From: Patiria miniata
Taxonomy: Eukaryota; Echinodermata; Asteroidea; Valvatida; Asterinidae
DNA: 64,000 nucleotides
Assembly (NCBI RefSeq): GCF_015706575.1
Contig: NW_024037053.1
Coordinates: 3,410,001 to 3,474,000 of the forward strand
Direction: 5' to 3'
Part shown: positions 10,571 through 21,445 of the stretch, piece by piece
How positions within the stretch are numbered: position 1 is the stretch's first letter
Layout of the letters: every line of letters starts with the position of its first letter
Notes under the pieces: generated by a model
The model's input: the letters and a program-made list of their open reading frames with translations, nothing else
What the model was told of the DNA's origin: nothing
Databases searched by the model: none
Made by a program: the position numbers and the translations under genes

Positions 10571-13274
10571 TATAAAACCACTGCCCTTCAGCTCCGCCTT
10601 TACTCATAATTATCTATTATCAAAATTTGCAGTTTGCGTGCGGTCAAAACGAAATGAGTACTCAAGATAGCGCACACTGCTTGGAACACTAAACAATATT
10701 GTAAACCATTTCTTGCAGTCCAAAACGTTTGGAATAATGTACTTAGCCTAATAGCACAAGAATATTTTTTTTTCTTTTCTGAATTGTGAGACTTTTGAGA
10801 CTCTTGGTGGTAGCAAACACACCGGTCCTTTTCTATTGTTGCGTCATGATTTTGGACATGCGCACATAAGCTTAAACGTGTAAAAAGGTTTGATGTGCGC
10901 ATGCTTGCACGTGCAGTTGGAACACCGACATGGCTTTTTGAAAAGGTGATTTTTTTTCCTCAAATAATTCGAAAGGTATTGCACAGTCTATAAAATAATG
11001 CCTTGCTTGGCTCTGTACAATGTCGAGTAGACTTTCTTTATTGAAAAAGTTCTTGTATATTTCTTTATGTGACCGGTGGAGAGTCTAAGTGAAACATTAT
11101 CGTTGCAACAACTTAAGTAATTGAGCAACATGTTTGCAACATGCATATAAACACACAAGTTTCGGACGTCGTACTATAAGAAATATATACTACCTTAAAA
11201 ATGGCAACACTCTTAATATATTATATAATCTATTCTTTTATTGATAAGACATTCGTGCAGATATATGCACATCGTAAACAGAATGCCTCTGAGTTTATTC
11301 ATGTTATATTTGATTTGTATAATCTTCTTTAACAACAGAAAGATTCTATTGCACGTTTCAGAATCACTTTGCATTTATCAACAATGCGCACTTTTCATTC
11401 ACATGATTATATACAATAAATTCCATCTAATTTACACGTTTCATAGTTTGCTATAGGTTGTACCGGTAGTAAATATGTTGACATTATTATATCATCTCTT
11501 TAGTTGTTTTAAAATTTTAATTAATGTTACAACTCTGAACATTCGCAGTGAACATCACGTGATAGCATTATTTACACAATTTAAAACGCTGACAATGATG
11601 CACTGAAGTGTAATTAATTGTATACACTTATTAAAAAATGAAGCATATTTTTTTTTCAAAACAGTACCTGTTCACAAAATGCAAGCTGATATCAAAAGGT
11701 AGCCCACCTGACGTGCTTTCCAGCGACACAAATTGCTAGATTTCGGTTTGACTTGATGCTGAGATTTTGATTGAAGTTTTGAACACAAACATACAGTTAC
11801 CACCCTCGATCTGGAGCTTCGATTTCCATTTTCTCATCATGAATTCTACGATTTTCTCTTTTCTTTCACACAGCCATCAATAAATTCACGCTTTTCCTCA
11901 CAGAATTACCTTAGCTCTTGACGGGACATCGCTTTGGTTTGTCCAACGATGCTTAATACCAAGGTCTTATTTGCCTCAAATAATGCTGATGCAGGGCTTA
12001 GTCAAGTCGAAAATTTACCGACTGAACTGATTATTGACCTATCGCGGTAGAATCGCGTCAACGTAGCTTGTGAAATATTATCCAATTACATGATATACAA
12101 ATGGACGCGGAACGCGCAAAATCTGAGATAAATAGTAGTGTTCCCTAACGTGGCGCACTTCGACGTTTCCCCCGACTTTCCTCATGCAGTGTTGCCAAAC
12201 CTCTTTGTTGAGAAACTTCATTCAGTGAAATACTGTTACTATTGACTGAATAATTCTTGGTGTTGAAGCTTTGTTAGCATTTACTGTCATGAAATTAAGT
12301 CTGAAATTCAAAAACGGTGGCGTTCGGAATTGGGCACGAATTCGGCCGAGTGTTCCCTAACGTGGCGCAGTCTTGAACAAATCTCGTAAAATCCCATGTT
12401 AACGTTTACGAATTTCTTTTAAGTTGATAAATTCGAATAAATCATAATTACCTCAACTCACATACGCAACTACAAGTTTTCATCAAATTTTTTTTTTTGG
12501 ATTTTTGGTCCAATTTTAATAGGGTTCATTGTGCACTTCCTCCCAAAAAATCGGAAAATCACTCCAAAATAGAATTGTCCAGTACAGTCCATCATTTGCA
12601 GCTATCCAAAAACAACTGGCGAACTTATTGTTGAAAAGCATACTTGGTTTATAGATAGCAATGGCACTAAACTCCCTGTAAAATTATTCTTTCTGGCATG
12701 CTGTCATTTTGAAGAAACAATAAAAGGACATTTCCAACGATTCGTCTCAGTTCGTTTTTAACGCGGCGAAGCGCGCACAAGCGTTGACACGGCATACACG
12801 TGCGAGCGGTTGCTATAATTCGTCGGTTCAGGGCGCGACATCGCGTAGCTGCAATCGGCTTAATGAGAACGTGTCCCAGATGCTGTATTCGGGCGCAATT
12901 CAAAACATGACTCGGCACATTTCGATTTGAAATCAAGATCCTAGAATATTGTTTTCTCGGAATATACAGCCTTCACAGCGCTAAAACTTCATCAGGCTAG
13001 TTGTTAAGCACCCGTCTTTAGATTTTTTTAGAACTTTTGTTGATTCAAACGAAATAAAAATGCACAAATTACAAATGATGTAATCGACCTTTAAAAAGGA
13101 GAAAAAAAAACTGCAAATGAAATAAGATCAAACCATCAACGCACCAAAACTCAAACATCAAGCACCAAACCAACAGTCACATCATTGTAAGCAGAGAGCA
13201 TCCAACACAGCAGTACAGATCCGCACACTTTAAAAGTCCACAAAATCTCTAACTGCATGCGCACGCCCAGTCCT
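10571..13274. other. AT-rich intergenic stretch
   Basis: No gene recognised. Segment 10787-10866 is homologous, in inverse orientation, to 13799-13870. A 21-bp exact direct repeat lies at 12137-12157 and 12349-12369. A TCACGTGAT E-box palindrome lies near 11556. The rest is low-complexity AT-rich DNA. Confidence 0.5.
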
Positions 13275-13400
13275 ATTGGCCTCTTTGAGATATGGCGAAC
13301 AAAATACGAGGGCGCTGTTTGATTTGGGAAAACTGTTTTGTATTTACCCATACCAAATAGCGCACTCCTTTTGTGTCCGCCATATCTCAACTAGGCTAAT
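13275..13400. repeat. Fold-back inverted repeat
   Basis: The left arm, ATTGGCCTCTTTGAGATATGG and onward, is mirrored by the right arm ending CATATCTCAACTAGGCTAAT, with further pairing inward through the GCGCTGTTTGATTTGGG segment. About 126 bp could fold into a single hairpin. Confidence 0.8.
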
Positions 13401-13715
13401 ACACGCACTTATGACACCACTCGTGAAATTTGTTTAGCACCCTCTCTTCTTCATACAACACACTGACGCATTCACGTTGGGCCTATATAAGACGATTTGT
13501 TCTGTCCAGCCATATAAGCAACAGAAATCTAAATAAACAGAAAGTAAAATACACAAGGTTTAGATAAATAAAACAAAACTCTCCGAGACACTTCACGCAA
13601 AAGGTTGGCAAATCGAAATGTAAACAATAAAAAAGTCTGCTGTTAAATGAAATAAACAAAATGACGTCGGATTTGAGAATAGTGCGCATGCACCGACCGA
13701 CAATCGGAAATGGAG

Positions 13716-13870
13716 GACTTTTGAGACGCTTGGTGGCAGCAAACACAACGCTTGGTGGCAGCAAACACAAATGTTTGCGTCATGTTTAAACTAATGTGCG
13801 CATGTTCAAAATGGCGTCAACAATAGAAAAGGACCGTCGTATTTGCTGCCACCAAGCGTCCCAAAAAGCC
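13716..13870. repeat. Fold-back inverted repeat with internal 22-bp duplication
   Basis: The left arm CTTTTGAGACGCTTGGTGGC is mirrored at the right end by CCACCAAGCGTCCCAAAAAG. The unit CGCTTGGTGGCAGCAAACAC is repeated with a 22-bp period at 13727 and 13749. The right half is homologous to 10787-10866 in opposite orientation, so this is a dispersed family. Confidence 0.8.
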
Positions 13871-14864
13871 CGCCACAACAAACGCCTTCGGCCGGAGACG
13901 CACATCACTGAACAGAATTGAAAAAACCTTTCGAAAAAGCGGTTGTGTTAAAATTAACACTGAGGTAAATTTTAATTAAAAAAATGCAATGACCCGAAAT
14001 TTCTTTTCAACCGAGTCGTACACCTGTCCACTAGAATCAGTAAATGCTTTCGGCTCGACCATTCACAGAAACCACGCCCTCTTTGCCACTGACTGACGGG
14101 AGGAATTCTGAAATGGTTACCCTAAACTAGGTGAAGTTCTTACCACTTCTGTCCCCTCTTTCCCTTAATAAACAAAATCATCCTTTCCAGACACAGGCGG
14201 ACACACCAACCAACATCCTTTGAGAAAAAAAGTTCAGTGAAATCACCTAAAACAAAATCATGGCTGTAGGCCCTACAGACAAATTGTGCTTTGCAGAAAA
14301 TAAGTGTCATCCCCTATATCTTTAGGGCTTATAAGTTTGAAAGTTAATACTGGTTCATCTTCACCAACTTGCTTCGACGACTCATTTCAACGGCCGTGAA
14401 TTTGTCTCACTTGCTCGTCTGTTCTCTGTACGAAGAGACTTGTAGCGCAACCCTCTAAAATTTGTTCACAGTTTGGTTGCCAGCAACCTCGCTCGGGATT
14501 ACGGTACAGACGCAAATGAATAACACCTCCTGTGCTGCGTCCTGCGCGTCAAATACTTGACTCCCTTGGCCCCACGCTGCTGTTCGATTACAAAACGAGT
14601 GTCTGTATCCACAGTGTCAAACAGCTTGTTATCGGTGCTGTTTACGGACAGATCCAACCGTCTGACAGTCGCTGGTGAGTCCTCGGGTTTTGACTTTTGC
14701 CATGGGTGTTGCCTTCTTTTCCTCCTATTTCCAGCCTTTCCTTTGTCCAACCTGCCATTTTATCGTCGTGTCTGTTTACTGACAGCTCTGCACTTAAGAC
14801 TTTTGCGTTGCAAATCAGCTGGCTTTTTGGTTCAGGATGGCTATAGGGGCTCAAATGTTAACGA
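13871..14864. other. 3' flank of the GPCR gene
   Basis: Probably contains the 3' untranslated region of the minus-strand receptor gene. There is no clear AATAAA on the minus strand; ATTAAA near 13975 is the only candidate seen. Small open frames at 14499-14922 lack domains. Confidence 0.4.
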
Positions 14865-15320
14865 TCAAGCTGTTGTTTCGGTGTTGGGTAGTCTGGTATA
14901 CTGGGTCAGTTCGATGTTTTGACCCCTGCTAGGCGAGCAGTTTCCGTCGCTGGTTGATCGCCCCCTCCGGACCGAGCTGGCCTGAGTGACCATAGTGGTG
15001 CTGTAGCGGGAGCTTTGGTACGCCGACTCCCCACGCCCGCCACCGTACTTCTGCCGCCGCCCGCCCCGGGTGCAGCACCGGACGGTGTCCCGTAGGGCCT
15101 CCATCACGTTCTGGCGAAAGTTACGAGACATGAAGCTGTAGACCACGGGGTTGATGGCGCTATTGAGGAAGGTTAGCACGTGGGTGGCAGCAGACAGTTG
15201 GAAGATAACGTTCATACACAGCGAGTTGAGGGCTTCGAAGGCAAAGAGGACCATGATCATCAACATGGGGCCCCACGTAACAGCGTATAGGACCACTACT
15301 AATATCAGCATCAGTATAAC
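14865..15320 (-). CDS. GPCR coding exon 5: TM6, TM7 and C-terminal tail
   Basis: The phase-0 terminal coding exon has 151 codons and a TGA stop at 14865-14867. The acceptor is tcgacag|GTTATA. TM6 has TWGP where CWxP is usual. TM7 has LNSAINPVVYSF, followed by helix 8 (MSRNFRQNV) and a Cys-Cys pair. The tail is rich in Arg, Gly and Ser with many potential phosphorylation sites. I found no AATAAA on the minus strand in the first kilobase downstream; an ATTAAA-like signal near 13975 is the nearest alternative. Confidence 0.93.
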   Translation of the reverse strand, partial: VILMLILVVVLYAVTWGPMLMIMVLFAFEALNSLCMNVIFQLSAATHVLTFLNSAINPVVYSFMSRNFRQNVMEALRDTVRCCTRGGRRQKYGGGRGESAYQSSRYSTTMVTQASSVRRGRSTSDGNCSPSRGQNIELTQYTRLPNTETTA

Positions 15321-18300
15321 CTGTCGAAAAAATAAAATCAATGGTGGTGTTAATATAATGACCAGTATGCCATTGTCAAGGTTTTCGCGCTCCAACTATT
15401 GTTTAACTTAATAGTTGAACATCTTTCATCGCGAATGTTTCTCGATTCGAAGAATGCTATGCCCTTTTTAAAGCCGGATGTTGCAAATTTAAACTCTTTC
15501 TGGAATTGCCAAACTTGTTATTATTTGGTTGCAAGTCTAGGTAAGGGCGAACCACAGCATTAACTTCTTTTGTGAATATGAAACAGGATAAGCAAAGCCG
15601 GAGAGGAATGCAATCATCCCAAGGAAGTTGGCACCGATCCAGATTGATGTTTCAATATCCATTCTTTGAATTACGTCGGCAAACAGGTGTCTTAGTTTAA
15701 TCCGGAGTGACTAACGTACCTGTTGTCGGTCTTTAAGAGAGACTGGTCTCCGCTGCCGTCGAGGTTTTCTCACTTGACTTGTCCCGCCTGTTGTCGTCGC
15801 CCGTGTCTCCGAGCCGCCCGAGAACGGGTCATCGTCCACCGAGGACGGGACGAGGTTCGGGTTGGTCGTAGCGCTGAATCCGTTGGCGTTGTTGTTGGCT
15901 GTCGTCCGGAGCGGCTTACTCGCAGTCGACGACCCGCCGGCCTTCATGCTCTGCAGGCCCCGCGAGGTCTTGGCGCTGGCGTACAGCCGCAGACACACCG
16001 TGGTGTAGGCGAAGCCCATGACGAACAAGGGAATGATGTAGAAAACCAGCAGGCAGTACATCGGAAAGCCCTTCTGCAGCGCCTCTATGTCCTGGTACTC
16101 TTTGTAGCAGATAACTTCACCCGTAATTGGACTCAGGGCATGGTGCTGGAGTAGTACAGAAGAAAACAAAGAAAACAAAAAGGAGTGTTGTACATCATAT
16201 TGAACCACAATTTAATATTTAAATCATATTTAAACCAGAAGAGTAACACTGAATACGTTTTGTACTCTTCATGTCCCCCATCAATGGCGAAAGCATTGTG
16301 CCAGCTATTGGTAAGATAACCCAGCAGTTAATTTGTACAATAGCTAGCACAATGCTTTCGCCATTGAAGGGGGCCTCAGTTATTATTGACAGTGATATAG
16401 CGTGCCCGGATTGGTCAATACTTATTGCTGTAAGTACGCTGTGGATTCACCAATGCAATGGACAGAACGTATCAATTTACTTCAATGATAATAACAATAA
16501 TAATATTTTGGAAGGCTAATCATCCTTGCTCGCAGCTAGAAGGACGCGGCTACAGCGTGGTCGAGCCGAAGGCATGTAAAGGCACCTTTTGCAGCCGGCC
16601 ACATCGATATGGCGACGGAGCACAGCCTGAGATCGAACGTATTTGATTTTTCCGGAGGGAGGAAAACCGGAGGGCCCGGGGAAAACCCTCGTGGCACAGG
16701 AGAGAACCAACGAATAACTCTACGTAATGGTCCTAGCCGGGAATCGAACCAGGCTCACAGTGGCGAGAGGCGAGTGCCTTACGCACTATAGCCACCCATG
16801 CCACCCATGCAGAAAGGAAACTTAACGATCAAATTTGCATTTCCCGTTGATTAGAATTGTTCAATTTTATAACAAAATCCAGATCAGCCATTTTGGGCAA
16901 ATGTAGAGTATATTTATGCAAAAACATCAGGTTTTGTAAGCGCCCTAAATGTCACCATATTCGTAATAATTCACTAGGAGTTGCACAACTGCCAACTCTT
17001 GCACCGTATTTGTTTTCAGCCCGCCAAACTCTTTTTTTAAAAATTCTTGCCCGAGGTGACACAGTTCAGCGTGAACAGAAAACAAGGATAGGGTTTCCCT
17101 CCTAAAATCAATGGCAATTGTTCCTGGGGAACTTCTGAACTAAATCGGGGATAAAGAAGCAGCCGGATCATTGAGCAAACTGCCGAGCGGTGAGGGCGTA
17201 TCGGGTGTTCCCGCCTCCTCGCCCAAAGTTCCACCAGCGCGCATGCCATGCACAAAATTCACAAGGCCCATCTCCTTTTTCTCTCTTTCTCTTAGAAATT
17301 GTCCCGTTGTGCTCGCCAGAAGTGCCACAGTTCCTCGATCGGGGTGGTTTTTAATAACGGTCCCGATTCCAGATAAACAATACCTAGCGGAAACAAGCGA
17401 CATTCATGCCCGGGAAGCATTTTGCGGATCGCACCGGGTTTCGATTTCAAAAAAAAAAGAAGGAAAACAAGCCTGAAAAGACAAACTCGAAACCGGGATC
17501 CAATCTCCACCTATCTATCCCCTAGACTATTCTTTCCCCAACTATTCGATTACTCTTCTAAAGTAGAGTGAAAGGTGAGCGTTTCACATATTTGTCTTCG
17601 GATTCTTGAGTTACTTAACTTTGATCACACCCTGATCAAAAAGCAGTCATCAAATCCTGTCAGTTTTTCAAAAAATCAAAACCGCCACAATGTACCATAG
17701 GGGTTGATGAAAGTGAACCTCAAACAGCAAAACACGTATACGTTAGTGGGTATAGATTGCAGATATTTGGATCTCTGTTCCAAAAAAAAAATATCCCTAT
17801 TCTCAAGAAATAAGAAAGTACGATGGTCTTTCTTCAACAAGGCACGCACGCCGATTTGTGTCGGGTTGTCCCGAGTCAAGACAGCAAAATGGTACCGATT
17901 CTCTGGTTGTTAACAGTCTGTAGCGTCGGAAAATCTCCGTTGATAAAAGAAGTCGTTACCATGGTATTTTGAAAATATAACTTTTGCAGGTTTTCCACTT
18001 AGCAAATTTCGAAAATACGTCTTCCGGGTCAAACCAAAGATTTCGAAAACAACTTATTGTGTTTTCATAAACAATCAGTGATGAAATGAACGCATTTTAC
18101 AAAGTCTTAACGACACTGGTCTGTCTTCATCCTATAAAAGCTTCATTTAAAACATAATTCCCATTTCTTGAACAAAGCCTAATTATTAGAAACAAATAAA
18201 CCAGCGATCCTTTACTTTGGCCATAGTAACATAAGAAAAATCAAAATCCTTTCGCATATCGGAGTTGTGAAAAAAAAATAGAATTGATTAAAACATCATG

Positions 18301-21300
18301 CAGAGATTCATTCTTTTTGTGAAATTACATAAGCATGTAGCTCACGATCAGATATGAAGTTATCAAAAGAAAAATGTCCAGAATAAAAAACAAATCCGAA
18401 TTCTATCTGATTTACCTGAAGTAACAGGCCGGGAATGGCAAGAATGAAACTTATAATCCACGTGCCGGCCACGATAAACTTTGCCTTGAGCCTGGTGATG
18501 AGAGAGCGCGCCCTCAAGGGAAACAAAATCACGATGAACCTGTCACAGATAAAAATAAAAAAGAAACCGAAAAAAAGAAAGAAGTGAGACAGATAAATGA
18601 ATTTTGCCTGCGGTATTAGAACTGTAACCGCAACTTCGTTGAAACACGAGGCGTTGGGCAATATTGGCGTTTCACCATAATTATCAGTCGTTGAAATCTA
18701 GGTCCCGCAGACATGACTGCTACCGAAATTACAATTATTTCCTTTTTTTTAATGAAATTTTTTACTTTCGAAGGAACTTCTAAGGAAATGAAAGGTAATT
18801 TTGAGGAAATCCCCCAAGTATAAAGAAATTCAAAGGAATTGTTAAATTCTGAGCAACTTCTACAATGTCCTCCAAAATAAGTAGCAAATTTTACAATATT
18901 CTCGAAAATTAACTGTTTTATTGAATATCCCGTCAGTTTAAGAATGACTTAAAACAAGACTGGTAGAACAAAACTAGTAAGAACAAAACAAAAGTTGGTC
19001 TGTTTAGTTTAACCAATACACTGCACAATGTACACACAACTTGATTTCTTCAAAAGATTGTACTGACCTCTGCTTACCCTCTCGCAAACAAGGAAAGTAG
19101 TAAACATGTATTAGGCTTTTTAATTGTTAAAAAATAAAGGAAATTGGAGGATGAATAATTAAATTTGGCTCTTACAATAAGGAAATTAAAGGGAAAATAC
19201 AACATTTGCAAACATCAAAAAATAAAAGTACCAAATCATTTTGAAATACCTTGCTGGACTGTTAGTGAATGACAGTGTAAAGCCACCTGTAAAATCATGG
19301 CACCTGGTATACTGTCATTTTCAAGAAAAGTGGTATTTTTGTATCAATTTCCAACGCTGGTCGGCCGACCAGCGTTGGAAAAAACTGGCTTTTTTTTCAA
19401 ATACTGGCCCCAATTGACCATCGCACTTGTTTGCAATCGATTACACACCTATGAACGGGTACAAGCCAGCTAGACTGGTTCCCTGACCTTACAATTCCCC
19501 AATGTATGTAAACTGCTCTGTTTCTTCTGATATGGAGTCAGGGAACCAGACTACAGGAAAATGATTGTTTTTCTTGGTTTGTATAGCATTTTCGAACCCA
19601 AAACCTCAAAAAGTCAGTGTAACTATATTTGCTATATATTTCCAACCCCCCAATTCCATCCATTTCTGAAAATTACAGCAAAAGCAAATGATGTATATTC
19701 TCTTTAAGCTGTAGGTCCCGTGTGTTGTGTTATGCACTGCACGTAAAAGAACCCAGTGACACTTATCGCTAAGAGAAGGGGTTTGCCCCGGTGTTTCTGG
19801 TCTCCTTTTAAAACTTCCACGCGGAGTGTTAATGAGATGAACCAACCAAAGAATCAAGAACCAAGATCATCATGTTGATTGTGGAAGCACTAACCGTTCT
19901 AAGCCAATGACCATCAGCATACAGGCCGAGCAGGCCGGTGACACCAGGTTCAGATAACCGACGAGCTTGCAAGGTACGGGGCCCAAGACCCAGGAGACGG
20001 TCACCAGATCGGCCAGCTTGAAGGGCAGGTAGATGGTGACCACGATGAGGTCCGAGATGGCCAGGCTGCACAGCAGCATGGAGGTGACGCTCTGCGGGCC
20101 CTTCTTGAAGAAGATGGTGTAGACCACGATCAGGTTACCAATGAAGCCTGGCACGGGTCAAAAAGAATCGATACTGAGGTCAAAATATCGAGGCCTACAA
20201 ACCTTGTCAAAAAGAATCGATATCAAGGTCAAATGGATGATTCCAAGGTTAAAAAAGATCAGTGCAAAGGTTAAAAGAAATCGATATAATTGTAAATTAC
20301 AAGATACCAAGTCAAAAGAAGCAGTACCAAAAGGAATCTTTACAGAGGTAAAAAGAATCGATACCAAAAGGTCAAAAGGTTGATATCAAGGTAAAAGAAT
20401 CAACACCAAGGTAAAACTCATCCATGTCAAACCCAGAATAATCGATAACATGAACAAAATCAAATATTACGGTCGCAAGAATCAATACCGAGTTCAGTAA
20501 CATCAATTCAATTGTCAAAAGAACGATACTGAATGGTAAAATCGTTTTGATTCCAAAAGAATCGATATCAAGCTCGAAAGATTCGAAATTGAAGCGCAAC
20601 AAATAAATACGGCAAAGGTTTACGAATTCTTGGTGCATTAAAGTTGGCAATATGAACATCAAACGAACGTAGATGGGGGAAGAATAAATGCCTGCGCTCG
20701 TCAACTGAAAACAGATGAAAAAATCATGAGACCACAAAGCAAAAAAATGCCGTGTGGATTTTACACATACACATAATTTGTATCCTTGTGGAGTCATTTC
20801 TTTGTTCTCGTGTACTACAATTTTAGAGTTTGAAAGTGAAGTTTAAAAATGCTCCTAATTTAACCAGAATTAATTTCTTGTGCTGAAATTCGGACTTATT
20901 ATTTCTTACATAAAACACTTCAATTTGCGACGAAACAACACACCTTGAAAATTCCTAGTTTTTGAGTAAAATCCATATATCCATTTCGTGATAACCTTGT
21001 GGAGACGTATTCACCTATAGAAATTGCTCTGTGGAGACGTATTCAATAATTTGTTCCCTATTATGCACATGTCTCCACAGGGTACCGTGTAACAGATGAA
21101 CTTGTTCACTACACCCCTTGAAAAACGCGTTTTGAAATAGACACTACGCGGTGCAAATTTAACACCGCAGATTTCGGTATACACCACCCACCTGTTAAGC
21201 CCAGCAAGCTGTACACGATACACAGTACGACCGTAACGGCTTGCGTTGGCCACTCGTAGTCGCACTCGAAGTCGTACCAACTCTCGCTCGACGAGCTATC

Positions 21301-21366
21301 CTCGTCCATGGTCGCAAGCGACTGGTTGGCCGTCGTGCCCGTCTCCGGCGTGGTCAACCACGACAT
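14865..21366 (-). CDS. Class A (rhodopsin-family) G protein-coupled receptor, peptide-receptor type, five coding exons
   Basis: Exons (minus strand, in order) 21366-21192, 20147-19895, 18539-18416, 16145-15720 and 15320-14865 join with GT/AG borders and matching phases (1, 2, 0, 0) into 477 aa plus stop. Seen: extracellular N-terminus of about 40 aa with a glycosylation sequon (NQS, residues 14-16); TM1 with GN (62-63); TM2 with LAISDL (87-92); Cys118 before TM3 and Cys197 in ECL2, the usual disulphide pair; ERF (142-144) in place of DRY, followed by FPLRAR; TM5 with Pro223; a long, Thr/Asn-rich third intracellular loop (about 240-326) ending in a basic stretch; TM6 with TWGP (341-344) in place of CWxP; TM7 with NPVVY (383-387); helix 8 with FMSRNFR; and a CC pair (408-409) suited to palmitoylation. 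The FPLRAR stretch resembles ghrelin/motilin/neuromedin U-type receptors (known family feature), so a neuropeptide ligand is inferred. The exact orthologue is not identified. The receptor should act at the plasma membrane through G proteins. Confidence 0.93.
15720..16145 (-). CDS. GPCR coding exon 4: ECL2, TM5 and ICL3
   Basis: A phase-0 exon of 142 codons. It starts HHALSP after acceptor ctccag and carries ECL2 with Cys197 (GEVICYKEY), TM5 with Pro223 and a YTT motif, then a long third intracellular loop rich in Ser, Thr, Asn and Gly with a DDD cluster and a terminal basic segment (RKPRRQRRPVSLKDRQQ). It ends CAACAG|gtacgt. The loop is longer than in many peptide receptors and offers several likely phosphorylation sites. 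GC content is clearly above that of the flanking introns. Confidence 0.92.
16272..16376. repeat. Near-perfect hairpin in GPCR intron 3
   Basis: Arms AATGGCGAAAGCATTGTG (16283-) and CACAATGCTTTCGCCATT (ending 16365) pair, and the pairing extends inward through CAGCTATTG/CAATAGCT and outward into a C-rich/G-rich stretch. One mismatch occurs in the 28-bp core. The loop is about 27 nt. Confidence 0.85.
16488..16800 (-). mobile_element. tRNA-derived SINE, family B, in GPCR intron 3
   Basis: On the minus strand the head reads GGTGGCTATAGTGCGTAAGG with a B box-like GGTTCGATTCC. A body rich in CCGGTTTTCC follows, and the element ends in an ATT-rich tail at about 16488-16510. It is inserted antisense to nothing: it lies in the same orientation as the host gene. 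Confidence 0.75.
16801..18415. other. Remainder of GPCR intron 3
   Basis: AT-rich intronic DNA between exons 3 and 4. No conserved element recognised. Overlapping small open frames on both strands (17037-17510) have no domain. Confidence 0.6.
18416..18539 (-). CDS. GPCR coding exon 3: ICL2 and TM4
   Basis: The 124-nt exon lies between acceptor gtgacag|GTTCATC and donor CTTCAG|gtaaat. With two bases from the previous exon it encodes 42 residues: the end of ERF, the FPLRAR second intracellular loop, a basic stretch, and TM4 with the expected Trp170 and Pro179. Its small size and the conserved Trp and Pro make a chance open frame unlikely. Confidence 0.92.
19348..19381. repeat. Perfect 34-bp palindrome in GPCR intron 2
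   Basis: TTTCCAACGCTGGTCGG is followed directly by its reverse complement. A second, looser inverted repeat (CTGGTTCCCTGAC / GTCAGGGAACCAG) lies nearby at 19470-19548. Both are inside the 18540-19894 intron. Confidence 0.9.
19895..20147 (-). CDS. GPCR coding exon 2: end of TM1 to the E/DRY motif
   Basis: The exon opens after the acceptor gtgccag|GCTTC and completes a Gly codon, giving GFIGNL in TM1. It runs through ICL1, TM2 (LAISDL, then a LPFK turn), ECL1 with Trp111, Cys118 and most of TM3, and ends GAACG|gttagt. The donor splits the Arg codon of the ERF motif. A phase-2 intron inside E/DRY recurs in class A peptide receptors. Confidence 0.92.
20153..20620. repeat. Degenerate short tandem repeat in GPCR intron 1
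   Basis: A purine-rich unit of roughly 20 nt, close to AAAAGAATCGATACCAAGGT on the plus strand, is repeated with heavy decay across about 460 bp. It begins a few bases from the exon 2 acceptor, so the transcript carries a pyrimidine-rich repeat just before that exon. Confidence 0.75.
20998..21085. repeat. Short direct and inverted repeat in GPCR intron 1
   Basis: TGTGGAGACGTATTCA occurs twice (about 20998 and 21030), and an inverted partial copy, TGTCTCCACAGGG, lies at about 21069. Confidence 0.7.
21192..21366 (-). CDS. GPCR coding exon 1: N-terminus and most of TM1
   Basis: This exon encodes residues 1-58 plus the first base of codon 59. The start ATG sits in a strong Kozak context (GCCGCCATGT), which favours it over the in-frame Met at residue 20. 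The N-terminal region is rich in Ser, Glu and Asp and has one NQS sequon but no clear signal peptide, which is common in class A receptors. The donor reads ACAG|gtgggt at 21192/21191. A plausible acceptor (ggcag|accc) at 21381/21380 lies 14 nt upstream of the ATG, so at least one upstream untranslated exon is likely. Confidence 0.9.
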
Positions 21367-21445
21367 GGCGGCTGATGGGTCTGCCGGAATACACAGGGGA
21401 TGTTGGGTTCAGGTTTGCAGGCAGGTATACTCTGTAAACACTCTA

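Noticed and set aside
14557-14922. 121-aa plus-strand frame overlapping the receptor 3' end
   Set aside because: No motif, and it overlaps the receptor's stop region on the opposite strand.
15723-16154. 143-aa plus-strand frame
   Set aside because: It is the antisense of GPCR exon 4 and exists because of the GC-rich codon use there.
20372-20797. 141-aa minus-strand frame
   Set aside because: Lies largely in the degenerate intronic repeat, which keeps a frame open by chance.
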